The notes beneath the pieces are model-generated. The model was given only the letters and a program-made list of their open reading frames with translations. It made no database searches and was not told where the DNA came from. This document shows positions 1 to 6,935 of a stretch of 10,234 nucleotides of DNA, one piece after another. A program made the position numbers and the translations under genes. Every line of letters begins with the position of its first letter. Position 1 is the first letter of the stretch. This DNA is from Dokdonella sp. Lineage in GTDB: Bacteria > Pseudomonadota > Gammaproteobacteria > Xanthomonadales > Rhodanobacteraceae. Location of the stretch: contig JASLGB010000241.1 of assembly GCA_030150315.1 (NCBI GenBank), forward strand, positions 1 through 10,234. Direction: 5' to 3'.

Positions 1-617
1 GCCTGGAACACGTTTTCGCCATCGACGGAGATGTTCATCGACAGCGTCGGATGCGCGTTGCTGGCATGGAACATGTCCGCCAGCCGTCCGCCCCAGCCGC
101 GGCGTGTGAGCTGGTCGGCCGCCGAAAGCTGCCACACGACGGACTGGTCGCTGTGCGAGAACAACTGCCGCGGCACTGGCACGGCGCCGGATTCGTATTG
201 CGCCTTGGTCAGCGGATGGATCAGCGGGCCGACGTTGGCGAGAACGGCGAGCGGAGAGTCGCTCTGGTTGAACAGCGCGGCCAACTGCGGCATCGAGGCG
301 GCGAAACCGTATTCGCCGCCGTCAGCAGGGGCGACCTGCGGATGGAGCGGATGCAGGCCTGCAGCCGGCAGCGCCAGCGCGCCGCGCGCTGCCGCGTACT
401 GCATCCGCGGCGGCCCCGAGCGCGGAACCACCATGTTGAACGAATCGTTGCCGCCGTAGAGATACACGCATACCAGCGCGCGGTAGTCGTCGCCGAGCAG
501 ATGACCCTGCGCGGTCGTGGCCGCATGCGCGAGCGTGAACTTGCCGGCGAAGTCGGTGAACAGCGCCGAGGCGGCGGTGGCGCACAGCGCGTGCTGGAGG
601 AACTGGCGTCGTTTCAC
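1..617 (-). CDS. DUF1501 family exported protein (C-terminus beyond window edge)
   Basis: This is a partial gene: 205 complete codons read from the GTG at 617, with no stop before base 1. The N-terminus, VKRRQFLQHALCATAASALF, carries a twin-arginine-like motif (RRQFL, residues 3-7) followed by a hydrophobic stretch, so export of a folded protein by Tat is likely. The mature start has the DUF1501 hallmark YLYGGNDSFNMVVP (residues 53-65), followed by family-typical segments such as FSHSDQSVVWQ (153-163) and RGWGGRLADMF (173-183). DUF1501 proteins are, as I recall, grouped in the alkaline phosphatase/sulfatase-like superfamily; no substrate is known and I infer none. The start is supported by GAGAGG five nucleotides upstream; no ATG fits the motif as well. 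The gene lies 9 nt after the DUF1800 stop, so the two are almost certainly co-transcribed and perhaps translationally coupled. Family assignment is secure; function is unknown. Confidence 0.9.
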   Translation of the reverse strand, partial: MKRRQFLQHALCATAASALFTDFAGKFTLAHAATTAQGHLLGDDYRALVCVYLYGGNDSFNMVVPRSGPPRMQYAAARGALALPAAGLHPLHPQVAPADGGEYGFAASMPQLAALFNQSDSPLAVLANVGPLIHPLTKAQYESGAVPVPRQLFSHSDQSVVWQLSAADQLTRRGWGGRLADMFHASNAHPTLSMNISVDGENVFQ

Positions 618-626
618 AAGGGCCTC

Positions 627-2342
627 TCAGCGCTCGATGGCATGTTCGGGAGAACTCAGGATCAGCCACAAGGCGTCCTGCACGCGGGTACGACGCCCGT
701 CTGGGGAGCCCGCCGGCAGCGCTTGCAGATGCTCGCGCAATACCGTGGCCATCGCGGGCGACATCAGGCCGCTCATGAGCAGGCGGTCGTAGCGCGCCAC
801 CAGGGCGGCCGCGTCCGTGGCGAATGCGAGTTCCGGCTCCAGATCGACGAGGATCGACTGCGGATCCTGATAGGGCGCGCCGCGCCAGCGCCAGTAGATC
901 TGCGCACCGATCGCGGCGGCCGTGCTGGCGATCGTCGTGTCGGTGGTGATCTGGAACTCCGGCGCATCGAGGCCGAGCGCCGTGAGCTCGCCGGGCGGCC
1001 GGTAGTCGGGCTGGAAGAAATTGAACACGCTCGGCGAGCGCAGCGCGGCCTGGCCGTAGTCGAACTCCGGGTTCCACATGAAATAGCGCCCGTTGTCGGC
1101 ACGCCCATCGAGTGCGCGCCACAACTGGGTCAGGCGCAACAAGGGCTCGCGCAACTTGCCGCGCCGCATGTCGGCACCAGGCCGTTGGCGCGCTTCGGGA
1201 TCGAGCAGCACGGCACGCACCGTCGCGCCGAGATCCCCGCGCACGCCATGGCCGTTGTCGGCGAACGCCTGCGCGACGCGCCGCACATAGGCCGGACTGG
1301 GATTGCTGCTGACGAGACGCCGGATCAGATGGTTCGCGATGAAGGGCCCGACATTCGGGTGGTGGAAGATGTTGTCCAGCGCCGCATCCAGATCACTGCG
1401 CGCGGAACCGCCAGCGGCAAGCAGGCCCTTGGGCAATGCCGCGCCCGGATACGTCAGCAGCTGCTTGGTGCCGGCGCTGGCGTGGTAGGCGTCCCACGGC
1501 TCCATCGGCTCCAGCCAGTACGCGTCGAAGCCCGGATTCGGCCAACCCACCGGCCCGGAGGGACACCACTCCCAGCCGCCGCCGGAACCGGCGCAGCCTT
1601 TCCAGTTCCAGCCGGTGAACACATGGGCGAAGCCGCGGATGGTCTCCTGCGAGTAGGTCGGCACCGGGCGGCTGTCGACGAGGATCGGCGTTCCATTCGG
1701 CGCAAGCTGCACCAGTCCGACCGAGAACAGCTGCATGACCTCCCGCGCGTAGTTTTCATCCGGCCGGATATTCAATGCCGCATCGGGCTTTCGATTGCGG
1801 AACATCGACAGGTAGTGGCCCATGACCGGACTGAGCGTGACGTTCTCGAGCAGGTCGCGGTAGTTGCCTAAGGCCCCGGTGACGAGCTGGTCGTAGTAGC
1901 GCGTCATTCCGCGCGGCGTCCCCTCGATCGTGCCGTTGCGGTCGGACACCACGAACAACTCGCTGAGCGCGAACGCGACACGCTGGCGCAGCTGATCCGG
2001 CGCGCGGACGGCGCGATCCCACCAGGCTTCCTGGCGCGCGTTCTGGTAGATCGGCTCGCCGGCCGCCTCAAGTGTTTGCACATACGGCAGATGAAGGGTC
2101 GGCGGCAGCGCGAACTGCTCGTCCAGCCAGGCGAGGTAGCCGATGTCGCGAAGATGCGTGATCGAGCCCGCATTGGCGCCGAACGTCGCCTGGGTCAGGA
2201 AGCGGCCCGCATCGACATCGTCGGGCGCGATCGTCGCCGGATCGTCGAAGCCGGCGACAAACAGTTCGTCGTAGGCGACAGCGGGCGCAGCCGCAACGGC
2301 CACGGCGGCCGCACAGAGCAGACGGTAAACGGAAGCCGGCAT
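627..2342 (-). CDS. DUF1800 family exported protein
   Basis: This 571-aa protein has a Sec-type signal peptide (residues 1-23, hydrophobic core AAAVAVAAA, likely cleavage after AVA). DUF1800 segments follow in order: GRFLTQATFGA (46-56), RVAFALSELFVVSDRNG (121-137), RPDENYAREVMQLFSVGL (193-210), VFTGWNW (241-247), FHHPNVGPFIANHLIRRLV (326-344), SNPSPAYV (346-353) and KLREPLLRLTQLWRA (396-410). The length is normal for the family. The only cysteines outside the signal peptide are C250 and C260, in a Gly/Trp-rich loop, which suggests a disulfide. The ATG at 2342 follows a purine-rich GGGGAAGGG at good spacing. The DUF1501 gene starts 9 nt after the stop, the usual arrangement for this pair in Xanthomonadales and Planctomycetes. 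Biochemical function is unknown; the signals place both proteins in the periplasm or outside the cell. Family call is very safe; any enzymatic role would be speculation. Confidence 0.93.
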   Translation of the reverse strand: MPASVYRLLCAAAVAVAAAPAVAYDELFVAGFDDPATIAPDDVDAGRFLTQATFGANAGSITHLRDIGYLAWLDEQFALPPTLHLPYVQTLEAAGEPIYQNARQEAWWDRAVRAPDQLRQRVAFALSELFVVSDRNGTIEGTPRGMTRYYDQLVTGALGNYRDLLENVTLSPVMGHYLSMFRNRKPDAALNIRPDENYAREVMQLFSVGLVQLAPNGTPILVDSRPVPTYSQETIRGFAHVFTGWNWKGCAGSGGGWEWCPSGPVGWPNPGFDAYWLEPMEPWDAYHASAGTKQLLTYPGAALPKGLLAAGGSARSDLDAALDNIFHHPNVGPFIANHLIRRLVSSNPSPAYVRRVAQAFADNGHGVRGDLGATVRAVLLDPEARQRPGADMRRGKLREPLLRLTQLWRALDGRADNGRYFMWNPEFDYGQAALRSPSVFNFFQPDYRPPGELTALGLDAPEFQITTDTTIASTAAAIGAQIYWRWRGAPYQDPQSILVDLEPELAFATDAAALVARYDRLLMSGLMSPAMATVLREHLQALPAGSPDGRRTRVQDALWLILSSPEHAIER

Positions 2343-2377
2343 GCGGGCGCCCTTCCCCGATCGAGATGGAGCGAACG

Positions 2378-2383
2378 ATCCTA
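2378..2383 (-). promoter_or_regulatory. Possible -10 box for the DUF1800/DUF1501 unit
   Basis: The minus strand reads TAGGAT (4 of 6 matches to TATAAT), placed so that transcription would begin about 28 nt before the DUF1800 ATG. The -35 match is poor (TCGCGA at 17-bp spacing). Assigned by position and weak similarity only. Confidence 0.22.
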
Positions 2384-2423
2384 TGCGGCGCGGGCGCCCG
2401 TCGCGACGCCGGAGTTCATGAGC

Positions 2424-2443
2424 GTCGCCGGATCACCGACGAC
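2424..2443 (-). terminator. Hairpin downstream of zipA, possible terminator
   Basis: As RNA from the minus strand, GUCGUCGG and CCGGCGAC form an 8-bp stem (one G-U pair) closed by a UGAU tetraloop, starting 39 nt past the zipA stop. No U-run follows, so it is not a classical intrinsic terminator; it could be a 3'-end stabiliser or an atypical terminator separating the smc-zipA run from the DUF1800 unit. Confidence 0.35.
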
Positions 2444-2454
2444 CGGCCCGGCCC

Positions 2455-2496
2455 CAGTGACCGGAACCCAGTGACCCGGACTCAGTGGCCCGGCCA
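2455..2496. repeat. Three-copy 14-bp tandem repeat at the zipA 3' end
   Basis: Three consecutive 14-bp units start at 2455, 2469 and 2483. Each opens with CAGTGRCC and continues with a CCGG-type core (CAGTGACCGGAACC, CAGTGACCCGGACT, CAGTGGCCCGGCCA). The last unit encodes the final zipA codons and its boundary with the middle unit covers the stop codon; the other two lie in the intergenic gap. The exact 14-bp period suggests slippage or unequal exchange from the zipA end. Confidence 0.75.
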
Positions 2497-3261
2497 GATC
2501 TGGTTGCGTTCCTGCTGGCGGTCCCACGCGCGCAGCTCGTCGCGGATATGCGCGATGCGCTGGCGCCCCAGTGTGTTGCGTCCTTCGTCCAGCACCTGCG
2601 CATCGAGAAGCTCGGCCAGACGCTGCGCCGTCGGCAACAGCATTTCCCACGCATCCAGCGCGCGCAGCGGGCCGGGCAAGGTCATGAACAGCGTCACGCC
2701 CGGCGTCTGCGTCGCCTCCAGCTGGGTCATGTCGAAGCTGCCCGGCTTGACCATGTTGGCCATGCTGAATACCGGGCCATCGGCGTTCTTGCCCAGCACC
2801 AGCCGATGGAAGATGCCCATGTCGCCAAATTCCAGCCCTGCCTTCTCCGCCGCCACGACGATGTCCGCACCGCCGAGCAGGTCGCCCGGGCGAGCCGCCA
2901 CATACAGCGTGACGATGCGTTCGATCTGTCGCGTATCCGGCCGCGAGCCGACACCCGCCCCCGCATGAGTGCTTGAAGGGCGTTCGTCGCGCCGTTCCGA
3001 GACCGCCGCGCCGAGACGATCAAGCTCGGCGTGCAGCGCGGGATCGAGGCTCCTGCGATCCGCCGCTGGCACCGCGTCCGGATCGTCGATGTCCGCACCG
3101 AATACCGGCTCGATGCGCTCGCCCGATGGCGCCGCAGGCCGCATCGGCCGGCGCTCGCCCTGCCCGGGCTTCTTCGGTCGCCCGAACAGGTAGATCAGCA
3201 GCAACGCCACTGCTCCAAGCACGATCAGCGGAATGCCGACGGCGGGGTTCCAGGTCGTCAT
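2482..3261 (-). CDS. zipA: Cell division protein ZipA
   Basis: This 259-aa inner-membrane protein tethers FtsZ polymers at the division septum. The N-terminus has one membrane segment (about residues 8-26, IPLIVLGAVALLLIYLFG) followed by basic residues (RPKK), giving an N-out, C-in topology. A short Pro/Arg/Asp-rich linker runs to about residue 110. The C-terminal FtsZ-binding domain (about 112-245) is recognisable from GDLLGGADIVVAAEKAGLEF, MGIFHRLV, VFSMANMVKPGSFD, TPGVTLFMTLPGP and DEGRNTLGRQR. The protein is shorter than E. coli ZipA (328 aa) mainly through its linker, as in xanthomonads. The ATG at 3261 lies 25 nt after the smc stop, with GGAG about 11 nt upstream; the gap is filled by a 10-codon minicistron overlapping both genes. 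The stop codon falls in a 14-bp tandem repeat. ligA, its usual downstream neighbour, is missing. Confidence 0.93.
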   Translation of the reverse strand: MTTWNPAVGIPLIVLGAVALLLIYLFGRPKKPGQGERRPMRPAAPSGERIEPVFGADIDDPDAVPAADRRSLDPALHAELDRLGAAVSERRDERPSSTHAGAGVGSRPDTRQIERIVTLYVAARPGDLLGGADIVVAAEKAGLEFGDMGIFHRLVLGKNADGPVFSMANMVKPGSFDMTQLEATQTPGVTLFMTLPGPLRALDAWEMLLPTAQRLAELLDAQVLDEGRNTLGRQRIAHIRDELRAWDRQQERNQIWPGH

Positions 3262-3290
3262 GGCTCGAGTCGCTCCGTTTCTTCGTTCAT
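3258..3290 (-). other. Ten-codon minicistron bridging smc and zipA
   Basis: The minus strand contains an open frame MNEETERLEP whose ATG overlaps the smc stop (ATGA, shared bases 3288-3289) and whose TGA overlaps the zipA start (ATGA, bases 3259-3260). It exactly fills the junction and contains the GGAG expected to serve zipA. It would let a terminating SMC ribosome reinitiate and be delivered onto the zipA start. There is no evident Shine-Dalgarno of its own, so it may be a chance arrangement. Confidence 0.3.
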
Positions 3291-6200
3291 GCCGCGCCAG
3301 CGAGTTTGGCTGCTTCGGCGAGATCCACCTGCACCAGGCGCGATACGCCCGGCTCGCGCATGGTAACGCCGCACAGTTGTTTCGCGGCCTCCATCGTTGC
3401 CTTGTTGTGCGTGACGAAAATGAACTGCACGCGATCGCTCATCTCGCCGACCATCGACGAGAAGCGCCCGACGTTGGCTTCGTCCAGCGGCGCGTCGACT
3501 TCGTCCAGCAGGCAGAACGGTGCTGGATTCAGGCGGAAGATCGCAAACACCAGCGCAACCGCGGTCATCGCTTTCTCGCCGCCGGACAGCAGCGAAATGG
3601 AGCTGACGCGCTTGCCCGGCGGACGCGCCAGGATCGATACGCCGGTGGAAAGCAGGTCTTCGCCAGTCAGGTCCAGGTGCGCGTGGCCGCCGCCGAACAG
3701 ACGCGGGAACAATTCCTGGAAGCCGGCGTTGACACGGTCGTAGGTTTCCTTGAAGCGCGTGCGCGTTTCCTTGTCGATCTTGCGGATCGCGCCTTCCAGC
3801 GTTTCCAGTGCGGTAGCCAGGTCGGTCAGCTGCGAATCGAGCCAGTTCTTGCGCTGCGATTGTTCCTCGTGCTCCTGGATCGCGGCGAGATTGACCGGCT
3901 CGAGACGGCGGATCTTCTGCTCGAGTTCGCCCAGCTCGGCCTGCCATTGCGTGGCGTCGGCTTCCTGCGGCAGGGATTCGAGCAGCGGTTCGATGTCGAA
4001 CCCGCCCTCGGCGATCGCCGCCTTCAGCGCGTCGGCACGCAGGCTGTGTTCCTGCTGGCGCAGGCGCAGCTCGGCAATGCGGTCGCGGTGCTCGCCCATC
4101 GCCTGCTCGAAGCGGTTGCGCTCCTGTTCCAGTCGACGCAGTTCGGCGTCCTGCTCCTGCTGCGCCTGGCGCGCCTCCACCATTCGCCGGTCGACCAGCA
4201 GGCGTTGCTCCAGGCACGTCTGGCGCTCGGCCTCCAGATTCGCCAGCGGGTCACCGCCGACCTCGAGCTTCGCGGCGATTTCCGCGCGCCGTGTATCCAG
4301 TTGGGCCAGTTGCGCATGCATGCGTTGCAGCGATTGCTCCAGGGAAACCACCGCGGAACGTCGCGACTCGATCGTCAGCGCCAACTGGTGCGCGGCATCG
4401 CGCGCCTCGCGTGAATTCATGCGCGCTTCCTCGCGCGCCTCCAGCATCTTCCGACGCTCGCCATCGAGCAACATGCGGCGCTGCTCCAGGTCGCCCATGT
4501 TGGAAACCGCCACCTCCAGCCGCCCGCGTGCTTGCTGAGCGAGCTCCCGATCGGCGTCGAGCTTGCCGATGACTTCCTCCAGCTCGCGCTCCACGCGCGA
4601 CAGGCGCTCCCGCGCGCTGTCGATGCGGCCGCGCTGGCTCTGCAGCTGGCCTCCGACTTCGGCCAGGCGTCGATGCATGGCGTACAACTCGCGCTGCGCA
4701 TCGTCGCGCGTGCGCTCAGCGTCGATGCGCTCGCCCTTGGTACGGTCGAGCGAGTCGGCGTGCTGCGTGATTTCCTCTTCCAGCTGCGCCATGCGCGCAC
4801 CCAGCTCGCGGATCTCGCGCTCACGCGCCAGCACGCCAACCTGGGCGCCGGCGCTGCGCTGGACGCGCAGGAAGCCGGGACCGATCCATTCGCCCTCTGG
4901 CGTGACCGCCGATTCACCGGTGGACATCGCGCCCAGGCGATCGAGCGCCTCGGCCAGCGACGCCACGGCATGCACGCGCGCCAGCAGCCCGCGCGCAGCC
5001 GCGGGGCCGGATACGCGCGCCGCCAGCGAGTGCGCGGGAACCGAAAGGCCGGCCTCGTGCGCGGACATCAGGGTCAGGTCGTGCTCGCCGAGCGATGCCA
5101 GTTCGTTCGCGCGCGCGGCCGGATCGTCGATCAGCACCGCTTCGAGCCAGCCTTCCAGAACGGTCTCGACCGCACGCTCCCAGCCCGGCTCGACCTGAAG
5201 CGCCTCGCCCAGGCGGCGGGCCTGCCCGAAGCCGAATCGATTCAACCATTCCTGCACTGCGCCGCCGGCGTCGCCGAGCGCCGCGTTCTGCAGGGCTTCC
5301 AGCGAGCCGAGGCGTCCACGCAGGCTTTCGAGATCGCCGCGGCTGCGACTGAGCGCCGCCTGCGTCTGCCGCTCCAGCTCCAGCAATGCCTCGGCAGCCT
5401 GGCGTCGATCATCCAGCGTTTCGGTATGCGCCTCGACCTGTTCGCGCAGCAGGCCATGCTCGTTGTCGAGCGCCTCCATCGCGAGCGACAGCTCGTCGAT
5501 GTTGGCCGCCGACTTTTCGCTTTCGAGCGCGCTCAGCCGCTGACTGGACGCCAGGGCCTGCTTGTCGAGGTAGTCCAGCCGCGTGCGCTCGACTTCCGCC
5601 GCCTGCGCGGCACCGGATGTTTCGCGCGAATGGCTGTCCCATTGATCCTGCCATTCGGTCAGCTTGGCCTCGGCCGTGCGCAAGGCCTCGGTCGCGTTCT
5701 CCTCGGCCTCGCGCAGGCTTTCCAGTTGCGGTTCCGACTCGGCCATCTGCGCCTGGATTTCCTCCAGTCGCGCGCGATCGTGCTCGAGGTGCTCGGCCAG
5801 CTCGCCGTGCGCCTGCTCGGTCTCCTGGCGCGCGCGATCGAGCTGTTCGGCCAGTTCGCGGCTGTGCTGGATCTGCTGCTCCACGCGAGCGATGTCGGCA
5901 CCGACGCGGTACACCTCGGCCTGAACCTGGTTCATGTGCTCGAGCGCGGCGTGGTGTTTCTCGCGTCCGGTTTCCAGCGCGGCTTCGGTTGAACGCTGCT
6001 CGGCCAGCTGCTGCTCGACAGCCAGTTCCGCCTTGCGCAGCGCAGCGGACTGCTCGTCCAGCTGCATCTGCGCCGCACGCAGCTGCAGCGCCTTGGCTTC
6101 GGCTTCCTTCTTCTTCTGTTCTTCCTTCAGCTTTTGCCAGCGTTCGGCCGTGCGCGCCTGCCGATTGAGGTGTTCGAGCTGCTTGTCGACCTCGTCGCGC

Positions 6201-6790
6201 ACGTCGCGTACGCGATCGAGGTTTTCGCGCGTGGACTTGATGCGGCTTTCGGTTTCCTTGCGCCGTTCCTTGTAGCGCGAAATGCCGGCGGCCTCTTCAA
6301 GGTGGTTGCGCAACTGCTCGGGATCGGCCTCGACGATCTCGGAAATCATGCCCTGCTCGATGATCGAGTAGCTGCGCGGCCCGAGACCCGTGCCGAGGAA
6401 CAGGTCGGTGATGTCGCGCCGGCGGCAGCGGACGCCGTTGAGGAAGTATTGCGACTGGCCATCGCGCGTGACCACGCGCTTGACCGAGATTTCGTTGTAC
6501 GTGGCGTATTCGCCGCCGACCAGACCATCGGAGTTGTCGAACAGCAGCTCGACCTGCGCGCTGCCCACCGGCTTGCGCCCACTCGATCCGGAAAAGATCA
6601 CGTCGGTCAGCGCGCCGCCACGCAGGCGGCTGGCGGCGCTCTCGCCCATCACCCAGCGAATGGCGTCGATGATGTTGGACTTGCCGCAACCATTCGGGCC
6701 GACCACGCCCGTCATGTTCGTCGGCAGATGCAGGGTGGTCGGATCGACAAAGGACTTGAAGCCGGCCAGTTTGATCGTAGTCAGGCGCAT
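3287..6790 (-). CDS. smc: Chromosome segregation ATPase SMC
   Basis: This 1167-aa SMC protein, of normal length for the family, forms the dimeric ATPase core of bacterial condensin with ScpA and ScpB. Visible parts are: N-terminal ATPase lobe starting MRLTTIKLAGFKSF; Walker A GPNGCGKSN (31-39); coiled coil about 170-500; hinge about 500-660, containing RRLGEALQVEPGWERAVETV (525-544) and IGPGFL (636-641); returning coiled coil to about 1000; ABC signature LSGGEK (from 1068); Walker B CLLDEVDAPLDE (from 1093); and the H-loop region FVTHNK (about 1125-1130). The ATG at 6790 gives the canonical N-terminus. No Shine-Dalgarno is seen before it (the minus strand reads CATCGACCCTCC), and the open frame continuing upstream encodes Arg/Pro-rich sequence unlike SMC. 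Downstream, zipA follows through the minicistron junction. Upstream, a 145-bp gap with a hairpin separates it from the PPIase-like gene. Confidence 0.98.
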   Translation of the reverse strand: MRLTTIKLAGFKSFVDPTTLHLPTNMTGVVGPNGCGKSNIIDAIRWVMGESAASRLRGGALTDVIFSGSSGRKPVGSAQVELLFDNSDGLVGGEYATYNEISVKRVVTRDGQSQYFLNGVRCRRRDITDLFLGTGLGPRSYSIIEQGMISEIVEADPEQLRNHLEEAAGISRYKERRKETESRIKSTRENLDRVRDVRDEVDKQLEHLNRQARTAERWQKLKEEQKKKEAEAKALQLRAAQMQLDEQSAALRKAELAVEQQLAEQRSTEAALETGREKHHAALEHMNQVQAEVYRVGADIARVEQQIQHSRELAEQLDRARQETEQAHGELAEHLEHDRARLEEIQAQMAESEPQLESLREAEENATEALRTAEAKLTEWQDQWDSHSRETSGAAQAAEVERTRLDYLDKQALASSQRLSALESEKSAANIDELSLAMEALDNEHGLLREQVEAHTETLDDRRQAAEALLELERQTQAALSRSRGDLESLRGRLGSLEALQNAALGDAGGAVQEWLNRFGFGQARRLGEALQVEPGWERAVETVLEGWLEAVLIDDPAARANELASLGEHDLTLMSAHEAGLSVPAHSLAARVSGPAAARGLLARVHAVASLAEALDRLGAMSTGESAVTPEGEWIGPGFLRVQRSAGAQVGVLAREREIRELGARMAQLEEEITQHADSLDRTKGERIDAERTRDDAQRELYAMHRRLAEVGGQLQSQRGRIDSARERLSRVERELEEVIGKLDADRELAQQARGRLEVAVSNMGDLEQRRMLLDGERRKMLEAREEARMNSREARDAAHQLALTIESRRSAVVSLEQSLQRMHAQLAQLDTRRAEIAAKLEVGGDPLANLEAERQTCLEQRLLVDRRMVEARQAQQEQDAELRRLEQERNRFEQAMGEHRDRIAELRLRQQEHSLRADALKAAIAEGGFDIEPLLESLPQEADATQWQAELGELEQKIRRLEPVNLAAIQEHEEQSQRKNWLDSQLTDLATALETLEGAIRKIDKETRTRFKETYDRVNAGFQELFPRLFGGGHAHLDLTGEDLLSTGVSILARPPGKRVSSISLLSGGEKAMTAVALVFAIFRLNPAPFCLLDEVDAPLDEANVGRFSSMVGEMSDRVQFIFVTHNKATMEAAKQLCGVTMREPGVSRLVQVDLAEAAKLAGAA

Positions 6791-6935
6791 GGAGGGTCGA
6801 TGTGGGCTGCGCCGCCGACGAAGGCGGCAAAATCGTGCGGAAGGAAGCGTGGCGCAAGGTTTCGGCGCAACCGGCGCAGGCGCGCTTGCGCAAGAGACGG
6901 CACGATCGCGCCGGAACGCTGCGGTGCGCCGTGCA
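6791..6935 (-). promoter_or_regulatory. Gap between PPIase-like gene and smc
   Basis: 145 bp, long for an otherwise tight gene run, and the place where smc could gain its own promoter. A weak candidate on the minus strand is TTGCGC with a 17-bp spacer and GATTTT (6834-6829), about 38 nt before the smc ATG. GCGCAA occurs as direct copies at 6852-6857, 6865-6870 and 6888-6893, the last inside the perfect palindrome CTTGCGCAAG (6885-6894). The promoter assignment is weak; the repeats are seen directly. Confidence 0.3.
6865..6891 (-). other. Stem-loop in the leader of smc
   Basis: GCGCAA (6865-6870) pairs with TTGCGC (6886-6891), and the inner GCGC (6874-6877) pairs with GCGC (6882-6885) around a four-base loop, leaving a three-base bulge. 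That is about 10 G/C-rich pairs in the minus-strand transcript. No U-run follows. It may mark an RNA-processing or attenuation point between the PPIase-like gene and smc. Confidence 0.4.

Larger units (their letters stand above)
2343..2481. other. Intergenic gap between zipA stop and DUF1800 start
   Basis: 139 bp with no convincing gene. It should hold the end of the zipA transcript and the promoter of the DUF1800/DUF1501 unit, both on the minus strand. A weak -10-like TAGGAT (2383-2378, minus strand) lies 35 nt before the DUF1800 ATG, with only a poor -35 (TCGCGA) 17 nt further upstream. The 10-bp palindrome CGGGCGCCCG (2391-2400) lies in that spacer, and GCGGGCGCCC recurs at 2343-2352 just before the start codon. 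The hairpin and tandem repeat have their own entries. ligA, often found here in relatives, is absent. Confidence 0.5.

Noticed and set aside
51..1871. 606-codon open frame on the plus strand opposite DUF1800/DUF1501
   Set aside because: Arg/Gly/Gln-rich translation without family features. The opposite strand encodes two clear protein families with signal peptides and tight spacing; this is the usual antisense openness of high-GC DNA.
2455..2496. Start of a CRISPR-like or phage attachment array
   Set aside because: Units are contiguous 14-mers without spacers, with no cas, integrase or tRNA nearby; a simple tandem repeat explains it.
2381..2650. 89-codon minus-strand frame over the zipA end and downstream gap
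   Set aside because: Overlaps the conserved ZipA C-terminal domain in another frame; no start signal or family resemblance.
3233..4414. 393-codon plus-strand open frame opposite zipA/smc
   Set aside because: Low-complexity Leu/Gln/Arg-rich mirror of the SMC coiled coil; no recognisable domain and no start signals.
4532..5992. 486-codon plus-strand open frame opposite smc
   Set aside because: Leu/Ala/Gln-rich mirror of the SMC coiled coil and hinge; the true gene on the minus strand is unambiguous.
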